Program-made: the position numbers and the translations under genes
Origin: Pestalotiopsis fici W106-1
Taxonomy: Eukaryota; Ascomycota; Sordariomycetes; Amphisphaeriales; Sporocadaceae
Direction: 5' to 3'
Assembly (NCBI RefSeq): GCF_000516985.1
Contig: NW_006917092.1
Coordinates: 2,124,619 to 2,188,618, forward strand
Length of the DNA: 64,000 nucleotides
Part shown: positions 56,274-64,000 of the stretch, in pieces
Layout: each line of letters opens with the position of its first letter
Numbering within the stretch: position 1 is the first letter of the stretch
The notes under the pieces: generated by a model
Told to the model about the DNA's origin: nothing
The model's input: only the letters and a program-made list of their open reading frames with translations
The model's database searches: none

Positions 56274-58229
56274 TCAACTCTCCGACCTTTCTATGCTATA
56301 TCGCACTGATCCGGGTAGCAGAGCTCCCTGCTCTGTAGCCTCGGGAAGACAAGTGTAAGAACAGGCCCGCTTCATGAAGGGCACAGCGTCATTACTGTCG
56401 AATACGCTCGTTGGCATACCGGCTTCGGTATGGAATCGGAGCTTATACAGATGCCACCACTCGATCCAGTGCGCAACGGGCACAATGACACGTCTCTTGC
56501 ATTTGGAGCAAGGCAGGTCGCCCATGTTGGCGTTCGCCTCGGCCTGGGCTGCGATGCGACGAAGGAGCTCGGGCAGGTGGGCAGGTGCGTCCTCGGGCAG
56601 ATACGATGGCAAGTGTGGCAGCTGCGTAGTTCGGGAGCAGGCCTTCAGCGCCAGCTCCAGCAACGAGGGCACTCGGCTCGATTTTCTTGATGCTCCCACC
56701 AGTGGCGGCTCTGGTGTTTGCGCAAGGTCCTCAGTCTCGAGTTTTGCGCCTGACTTGGTTTGGTGGTCGGGCAAGTGGTACTTTGATGTGATGAATCCTC
56801 GGCTGTCCTCGAATTGCACTGGTGTTCTAGCAACAATTCTCGCGCGCCACGTCCAGTTTCGGTGCTTGGCGAGCTCGGGATATTCACGGCCATCTTGGAA
56901 GCCATCCTGTCGGTCTAGCCAGAGCTTCATCGTTGAACGTTCATCATCCATGGATCTGTCGTCAAGCGAGAAGATGTGCTCCACGTTTTCCAATTCCGAC
57001 TCTTCCTTTTCCGTGGTGAATTTGTCCCCATGGAACGAGTAAAAGTAGTTTGAATGGATCATCAAGCTCTTTAGCTTTGATGGATAAGACAGTAGGTCCA
57101 GAAGTTCGCCGGGCAGATATCTAAGCCTGTTAAGGGATATGTTGAGGGTCTGGAGGTTGCGAAGATTGCCAATCGCTGGCGGAATCTCTGTGACCTTTGT
57201 GTTACGAAGAGTGAGATATGTGAGGAACTGTAGATTGCATAGTGCCCCAGGCATCTTGGTCAATGGGTTCTGACTCAAGTAGACCTTGAGAGAAGGATCC
57301 TTTTGCTCGAATGGCACACCTTCGGCAACCGTTGGAATACACTCGAGTCCTGACAGGGGCGCAATTGTTGCATTCGACAGTGTCTCGAGGTTCATTGATC
57401 TGTAAACCGGTCAATAAAGGGACGCGCAATTACAATGCAATACCGCTGAGTATGATTGCATGGTGTCCGCAACTGCGAATCCAATACACGGACGCTGCCA
57501 AACCCAATAGCTGGTACAAGGATACGAGACGCTGAAAGAAATCATGCAACGCTTTGAACGGCTGCATGGAGGTGCCATGATAAGACGAATATAGTCAAGA
57601 CTCCATCCAAACTCTGACTGCACCAACATCTCGACCACCGGTGAAAGACGACCAAGCAACATGCATAGCAAGGGAACCTACGTGAGATCAACGTCTTCTG
57701 TGCCATTCTCCACGGCGTCAAAAATCTTTTCCCGAGCCAGTTCCTCAGCCCTCGAGATGACCATAGTCTGACGACCCCTATTCACATCGAGCTGCGGCAA
57801 GCGCGAGGCAGGGGGCGGCGGTAGCGAGTCTTCGAGTTCCAGGTCGGTAGACGCGTCACTGCCCATCCAGACACCACTGTCAAAGGTGCGTTCAAAGGTT
57901 CGCTTTGCCGCGCCCCGAGGCGGCCTAGGCAGCCTGTTGTGATGATGCTGAGATGCACACGACTCCTCGCTAAAGGCCGAGTCCCCCGACGCGGGCTGCT
58001 GCTGGAACCAGGACCCCACGTACCGCTTCTTGCGGTGGCGAGGACCGCCCTGGGTGTAGTTTTCGACATTGGGGTCGTCGTCACTCGAGAACATGGCCGG
58101 GTCGCTCGAGTTGGCAAAAAGCTGCGCCGCGGCGGCATCGTCGCCACTGCGGACGCGCTTGCGCGCGTTGAAGCTCTGCGACCCTGAATCCCAGCGTGGG
58201 AAACGGGGCAGCGCTGGCTCGTCGGCCAT
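56274..58229 (-). CDS. leucine-rich-repeat protein with C-terminal CxxC module
   Basis: Two minus-strand exons, 58229-57682 and 57399-56274, give 557 aa, joined by a 282-nt intron in phase 2 (DLT/SMNLETL). Residues 1-180 are disordered and basic/acidic (RKRVRSGDD, RHRKKRYVGSW), ending in a helix (RAEELAREKIFDAVENG). Residues ~215-290 hold about three leucine-rich repeats (LTYLTLRNTKVTEIPPAIG, NLQTLNISLNRLRYLP). Near ~470-500 lies LPCSKCKRRVIVPVAHWIEWW, a possible metal-binding CxxC element with aromatic residues. Fungal LRR proteins of this layout exist but have no assigned function. The N-terminus suggests nuclear location (inference). Confidence 0.8.
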
Positions 58230-59003
58230 TTTGTTCCCAACAACGTTGAACTCTTTTCTTCTTTTTCAAAAAGAACCAATTGGGGCCAGTAAAAGAAAAG
58301 TTATCAAAGCTTTTCAAGTTAGTATACTGGCTCGAAATTTTGATTCATGCCAAATCCTTGCTCCTTGCCCTTGGACGATGAGAGCGAGACGGTTCGACGC
58401 GTTCAGGAGGTAAACAGAAAGTGGGTCGCTTTTTTAGTGGTTCCCGAGCCTGCGGTCGCGGAACTCGTTAGCGTAGAAGTCGCTACCTCGCTTTTGTGGG
58501 GGTCACGTCATGACAATCGGTCATTTCACAAGTTTAGGATCATGTATTCGGATAATTTTGTTGCATTATCTGAAAATCCATCTCAATTTCAAGAGTCTTG
58601 TCGAGCTCAATCTAAGTGATTATGAAAAGAAAGTTGCGGGATCTGAGAAGACTGCCGGCCTAGACTTGGATGCCGAGGTATGTTATACTCCAAACTAGCG
58701 TACGTAGTGCTATCCTATAGTTCATTCGTGTAATGCTCATTGGAATCAGGTAGGTTAGGTATATTCTTTGGAGGTTACACCACGCAAGGTTTAATTTTGG
58801 GCGTTCCCGAGTTAAGTACTGAAGCTTTTGCTGTCATACTATGGTCTAAATTTGTATATCTCCGTTCTGATCGCTCTTTAAAAGATTTGAGCATCGGTCT
58901 AACGACAAAAGATATCGTTCAAGATTCTATGCCCACACGTGGTAAACCTGAATTTAATGCAACCGCCTGGCTGGTCTCGCTTCAACACTGAATGGCTCAT
59001 CTT
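58230..59003. other. intergenic
   Basis: 774 bp with the promoter of the LRR gene on the left and the 3' flank of the thioesterase on the right. A plus frame at 58740-58991 has no family signature. Confidence 0.45.
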
Positions 59004-59764
59004 TCACAACCGATTCTTTAGGTTGATAAAAACAGCCTCTCCTTCGGCCAGCACCGTCCCAGTTTCATCCTCCAGCCAGCCCCTGACCCAAGCCTTGCGC
59101 CCTTCGTATTTTGTGATTCTGGCACGGGCGAGCACCAGTCCAGGAGCCTTGACAGGCTTCAAAAACCGTGTATTCAGGTAGCCAGTCATTGCGGGACCCC
59201 GAAACAGTGCACCGCGGGTCCGGTTCAGGGTGCATATGAGCCCGGTAATCTCATCCAGCACGGTGCATACAAAACCTCCATGGGCGTAGCCAGGATAACC
59301 TCCGATTCCGGACTCGAGGTGCACTGAAATATCAGTAAGCATATAGTCTCTATTATAGTGCTCGGCTCCTCGGGTTCATGGAGCGGTCGCAGATCAAGCT
59401 GCTGCCATGTCGAAATCCCTACTGGAAGAGTACACACTGCTGTCTGATCAAGAGTGCGGAAATACAGAAAAAGAAGAAAAAAAGACCTACGGAATGCCTG
59501 GAGTTCGGGTAAGAGTGCATTTTCTGGCGTTGAAGGATCAGGAGTCGCATGAAAGAAAACAAAGTGAGGGATAGTGAGTTCCGTGCTCAGAGTGGTGGAA
59601 AAGAATCGATCACCAAACTTGGTGGCGCCGTCCCGATCCCACGGCACCGGCCAGTAGGTCACTGGGTCCGAGGCGGAGCGCAACCGCGCGGCGCACCACG
59701 GTATGGCTTCAAAGTATGCCGCCGACCTACTTTCTGCGGTTCCCAGTGGGGTTGAGGAAACCAT
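59004..59764 (-). CDS. PaaI-type hotdog-fold thioesterase
   Basis: Two minus-strand exons, 59764-59491 and 59323-59004, give 197 aa. The start ATG at 59764 (MVSSTPLG) is the first in frame. The N-terminal ~90 residues include WPVPWDRDG and FGDRFFSTTL, which occur in fungal hotdog proteins. The hotdog domain (~92-195) has LESGIGGYPGYAHGGFVCTVLDEITG, where HGG and the following helix are the family core, then FLKPVKAPG and VLAEGEAVFINL. I joined the exons at GTAGGT (59490) and TTTCAG (ends 59324), which keeps the frame; an alternative acceptor cannot be excluded. It probably hydrolyses an acyl-CoA or related thioester. Confidence 0.8.
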
Positions 59765-60230
59765 GAGAATTAACGTGTCTGTCCCTAATGCGGGACACGA
59801 GTCTAAATACAAGGAGAGTAAGATTGAATTGACGGTAACAAGAGACGGCGATGGTAGATTTTAGGTTTGGGACGCGCCGCAATATGTCCTGGTTTAATGC
59901 CGAGGTACAAATACGCACCACCGAGCAGGGGTAACTCGCATTGGCGGTTCCCATTCAAAGTATCAACCGCCGCGCCAAGAAAACTCAAGAAATGAATACT
60001 AGGTCTTTTACTTCCTTACAATGATAAACACAATCAAGTTTCGCTGCTCTATCCGCTGCATCAGGTCCCATTTCCTTCCTAGTCGACAAGCCATTACCAT
60101 GACATTGTATCGCAGCCTTTCTAGGTCTTGTCTATAAGCAGACTCTATTGCTTTCTCCGCACAGTCTGTGTATCCGTGGCTCAGATAAATGACTGTATCC
60201 GAATTCATTGCCAGGGCTCCAGTATCGTGA
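59765..60230. other. intergenic
   Basis: Promoter of the thioesterase and 3' flank of the monooxygenase. No further feature is seen. Confidence 0.4.
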
Positions 60231-62235
60231 CTATTCACGACATGATGCATAGTCGTCTCTGGGGGTCCGTCTGAGCATGAACTTGTCGAAATATGCAGTC
60301 ACATCGCCAAGTTTCTCCAGCCCAGTTACCAACCCAATGTACCCATCTGGCCTCACAACCACCAGTGCGCCATGCTCGTCCGAAACTCCTAGTTGACGGT
60401 GTGCTGCACCGTGGCTGTCGGCGTACACTCTCATCAGCCACTCGCTCGAAAAGGGCTCCGGAAGATCTTCCAAGTCGATTGATGCGTGGCTCATTGCATG
60501 TATCAAGAACAGGTCAATCACGTAGCCTCTGTTTGCCGCTGGGATGGTCGTTGTGGTTATGTCCTCGTGCCGGAAACGAGGCAGTTTGTCATAAAACGTC
60601 TGATTGAACAGTCTCAACGGAGACTCGGGGAAGCAAAGAGATTCGCCCAATTGCTGGACGGCTGGCGAAAGAAGCCGATGGCCAGCAAAGACGAATATGT
60701 GAAATCTTCCGTTGGATGGCATGACGTCGAGCAGGCGCACGTGAGTTCCATCAATGTGGCGGACGAGGCTCACAGGGAGTAGACGCTTCCCCGGCACCAG
60801 AGGTTCATCGGCTGACAGATCGACCCTGGAGCCCATCTCGGGGTCGACGACCAGGTTTGCAGGGTACTGGTAGCCACATCCGCTGGTGAATCCATGCCCC
60901 ATCTCCCATGTTGCTCGGAGACTATGATCTTCAAACTTGTCCTTTTGGGCGAATTGACGGGCAAACGCAGCGTCAAACTGAATGACCTGTTGCGCAATCT
61001 CAAGCCTCTCAAGTTCGTACGTCTCCAGCAGGATGGGACTGGCAAGGCCCTTGAGCACCAAGGCCAGTTTCCAGGTCAAGTTGTAGGCGTCTGAGATACT
61101 GACATTCATGCCTTGGCCGGCTTTGGGACTGTGTGTATGGCAGGCGTCGCCGAGCAGAAAGACGCGTTGGCCGTGATCAATGAAGTGGTGAACGACACGC
61201 TGAGACACGTGATACTTGCTGATCCAGACGATGTCTGTCACGTCCATCTTGTAAGGATGGATGACTTTGTTGATGTGCGATTGGACAAGGCTTGTCAACT
61301 TGAACGCGGCGTCATCCAGGAGAGTGTTGTGCGTTGGATGCCCATTTGTTCCTATTGCAGCAGTGCGAGCGCCATTGTCCGGGACCTGCAGGAATATTCG
61401 AAGACCCTCATCCTTTCGTGGAATGAGCATGCAACCACCATCTGGTGTTTGAATAGCGCAGCGGCGACGATAGTCTGGGAAGTTCGTGTCGACCAGGACG
61501 TCTGCCACGGCCCATTCCACCTCGCCGCCTTGGGAAGTCGTTTTTATCCCGGTAGCCTTGCGTGTTGCGCTTCGTGCTCCGTCGGCACCCAGAATGTACT
61601 TTGTGAGCCAAGCCTCGATCGCTCCGCTGGCATTGTTCTTGATGTATGCAGTCACCGGCCATTCATGATCATTGTAGTTGTATTCATAGTGTAACAACTC
61701 CATGAACCGGTGTATGCATTGCCCTTGCGACTTGAGGTATTTTTCGAAAATGTCTTCAGTCATACCTTGGTCCGTATTGAACAGATACTGATAGGGTGTG
61801 GCTACAAGGTGTCAGTCCCCCGCATTGAGCCATGGAATGATTGGATTGTTTACGGTGAATAACTTCTGCGCCAGTGAAGCTCCGACTGAGCACTCCCGTG
61901 CCATTGCGCATCCAAAACGATGTTTCAGTCAAACGATGGCCTTTGCCGTCAAGGTCATGAAGTAAGTCCATTGTCTGTAATATCTCTTGCGTTCGAGGCT
62001 GAAATGCTGTTTCCTCAATCAGAGACCGTTGCGGAACTTTGTAGCTCAAGATTCGCTTACCGCTCGCATGGCCGGTTTGAGTTCTCGTAGGCCGTTTGTC
62101 AATTACACAAAAGTCGACATTGTACCTCTGAAGTGTTGCAGCCGCCATAACCCCAGCTGGGCCGGCACCAACGATGAGGACATCTGTGCGCCTCGTTCGA
62201 AAGGCCGTCGGGTGATCATATGCGTCGACAGTCAT
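60231..62235 (-). CDS. FAD-dependent aromatic monooxygenase, phenol 2-monooxygenase-like
   Basis: Two minus-strand exons, 62235-61854 and 61801-60231, give 650 aa. The FAD-ADP motif GAGPAG is at 23-28 (DVLIVGAGPAGVMAA). A PF01494 FAD-binding domain carries ILGADGARS, the DG motif of flavin hydroxylases, and LLGDACHTHSPKAGQGMN, the GD motif. The C-terminal ~200 residues form the thioredoxin-like Phe_hydrox_dim domain typical of phenol hydroxylases (LLPVSLVRHIDGTHVRLLD, FHIFVFAGHRL, VVVRPDGYIGLV). The 52-nt intron (GTAAAC...TTGTAG) restores the frame between EVIH and PYQYLFNTDQG. It would hydroxylate a phenolic ring with NADPH and O2, for lignin-type aromatic catabolism or a biosynthetic pathway. 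No cluster partner lies next to it except possibly the thioesterase. Confidence 0.92.
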
Positions 62236-63526
62236 GATGAATCAAAGTCAAATGGTATCATATCCATCCATATGCGACAAAAGGTTACGCGTGATTCGGT
62301 TGTATTGCATGTTGCTGCGACATCAAGACCTCTTATACACTGCGCAAAAAGCAAGGCGTTTTTGCTGTCGTACAGATCAACTGAAATTGAAAACTCACCG
62401 AATGCTCTTTTTCGGTGAGCCGAGGCCACGCAAAGTACACTCAGTGTGGCCATGCCTCCAACTGCTTGCCGCGGGGCTCATCTAGGCACTGAGGCCATTC
62501 AGGCAAAACAAAATCAATCAATCAGCAGCTCCAGCGTGTGTTTAAAAGTCGCATGTGTGAATCATGATCAGACCATATCTTCAAGCTACCTATGTGTCTG
62601 GGCCAAGGGCTGTGAGCTGTACACCGCATATGACTCAATGCCTCGGCAGATACTCCAACGACTGTAATTGCTGTCATGTCACAACCCTTTCGGAAGTCCG
62701 ACCAGGTGCTTGATCGGTTGGGCAGAATATTGTGTAGACCCCTTGAATTATCTTGTTCTCCAGTCGAGGTTTTCTGCTCCGGAGTTGATGTAGAGTCACT
62801 GGCTCACAAGCAGGATCATTCTGCAGAACACACGTAAAAAGCTTGCTTGATACCTGATCTTGGCGTTGTAGAATTGGACTATTCCTGCCATGACCTCAAC
62901 TTGAAGGGTCTCATAATGTCAGAAATGGAAAAGAATATTCTGCAGCGAGCTTCTTCGTGTTTAAATTAAAGATCTTATGTTCCGCAGCGCTACCAGCCGT
63001 TCATCGGATTGCCATTCCTGCAATCTCGGAACAAGGGATAGAAAGCATACTGCAGTATGCACAGTACATCTACTCTTTGGACCAATTATGGCGCAGGATT
63101 TGTTTTCACTTTAATTCAGGCGCTAGGAAGTCTTGGCAAGGCGCCTCTGGGTTCACAGTTGAATCGGCTATGATCGCTGAATACCGTGGCGTACAAAGTC
63201 CTTTGAAGATAACTGCAAAACGCCTACCATCGATACAGCTTGGAAAACGCTATGCGACACGGCCCAAGAAGGACCTGCTCAGATTCTTGTGAGCGAAAAT
63301 ATTAGGAGCTTGCGAGATACTGCATACTCCAGGACCATAGCTCCTCGTTGCACAGCGTATGCTTGTTATTATTGTTGTCCCTTGCAGGAGCCCCTGGCAT
63401 CACTGCCATTATGGCTATCTAAGGATTAAAGAGTTCTTCATTCTCACGCCCCCATGGTAAAAATACAATCCAAGGTGATAATTTCGAATTATTCTTGAGC
63501 AACTTAGCTACACTGTGTTGTTCAAA
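62236..63526. other. 1.3-kb intergenic region
   Basis: Promoter of the monooxygenase. A 111-codon plus frame at 62957-63292 has no recognisable feature. Confidence 0.4.
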
Positions 63527-64000
63527 TTACCAGCAAGACACATCGTTTGGATCATAGATGAGTTGACTGCAATCAGGTTGCACTCTCTTGTAGCCACATG
63601 TTCCGCTCACGAATGCAAACTCGTGATCATTCCTACAAGATGGAAGTTTATCGATTTGCTCAGCAAACATTTGCCAGCAGTGCCCGTCACCGCTCCACTT
63701 ATCCTGATACATGGCTGTCTGAAAGATCATAGTTGCCACAGACGCGACCGAACCGCCACGTTGCAGGAAACCTTTAGTCACAGGAGGCCATTCTGATTGG
63801 TAGCTACGCAAAACCGACAAAACTTCACGTTCCGATGGAATTCTGTCTCTTCGGAGACACTCGGCAAAGTAGTTTATCATGTTTGTGAAGCCTTGCCGCA
63901 TCGATTTGTTCGTTTTCAGGTTGTTTCGGACGCTGGAAGGTAGCTCTGTAAGAAGATGATTGTTTGAATCTACCCATTGTGGCCCGGTACGATGCCCGAT
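63527..64000 (-). CDS. C-terminal part of an unrecognised protein, 5' end outside the window
   Basis: The minus frame is open from the right edge (first codon 64000-63998) to TAA 63529-63527, giving 157 residues. The residues before the first in-window ATG (63901) look as protein-like as those after it (TGPQWVDSNNHLLTELPSS), so the gene most likely starts beyond the edge. The segment has amphipathic helices (GFTNMINYFAECLRRDRIPS), then a Cys-containing tail (HCWQMF, SCRNDHEFAFVSGTC, PDCSQLIYD, VSCW) that may form disulfides. No family is recognised. It could be a secreted or defence-type protein, but the N-terminus is needed to tell. Confidence 0.6.
   Translation of the reverse strand: MGHRTGPQWVDSNNHLLTELPSSVRNNLKTNKSMRQGFTNMINYFAECLRRDRIPSEREVLSVLRSYQSEWPPVTKGFLQRGGSVASVATMIFQTAMYQDKWSGDGHCWQMFAEQIDKLPSCRNDHEFAFVSGTCGYKRVQPDCSQLIYDPNDVSCW

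Overview
The window is nuclear DNA of a filamentous ascomycete, most likely a Sordariomycete (Hypocreales-like). The evidence is compact genes with short GT-AG introns (49-319 nt), a fungal-type Zn2Cys6 regulator, a fungal complex I 9.5 kDa subunit, DHA1 transporters, a DUF7704 membrane protein and a fungal subtilisin. The organism assignment is inference. I assembled exon structures by eye from conserved motifs and reading-frame continuity. No tRNA, rRNA, CRISPR array or intact transposon was recognised.

Layout. 0.15-5.3 kb: a fused zinc-macrodomain/class-M sirtuin, a divergent HSL-type alpha/beta-hydrolase and a DHA1 transporter. 5.3-15.3 kb: a gene-poor stretch with no gene I can support, ending in a pyrimidine-rich promoter and long leader. 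15.3-18.2 kb: a coiled-coil/disordered protein with an in-frame UAG followed by a convincing C-terminal extension, then a DUF7704 protein. 20.4-34.4 kb: a housekeeping block with a giant BEACH-WD40 protein, the complex I 9.5 kDa subunit, the WBP1/OST48 subunit of oligosaccharyltransferase and a proteinase-B-like subtilisin. 37.0-40.1 kb: a large disordered protein, again with an in-frame UAG followed by 87 open codons.

40.5-50.0 kb holds four genes that look like one pathway unit: a CocE/NonD (S15-type) hydrolase and a phytanoyl-CoA-dioxygenase-type Fe(II)/2-oxoglutarate oxygenase share a 735-bp divergent promoter, followed by a Zn2Cys6 regulator and a DHA1 transporter that also share a divergent promoter. 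The hydrolase/oxygenase promoter carries CGG/CCG arrays of the kind Zn2Cys6 proteins bind. This is the best candidate for an undescribed small metabolic cluster.

50.7-64.0 kb: a secreted mucin-like protein with pentapeptide repeats, ribosomal protein eS27, a phosducin-like protein (PhLP2 family), a leucine-rich-repeat protein, a PaaI-type hotdog thioesterase, a phenol-hydroxylase-like flavin monooxygenase, and the C-terminal part of an unrecognised protein running off the right edge.

Most interesting points: the macrodomain-SirTM fusion (ADP-ribosylation writer and eraser in one chain), the two genes interrupted by UAG with coding-like extensions, and the 40.5-50 kb cluster.
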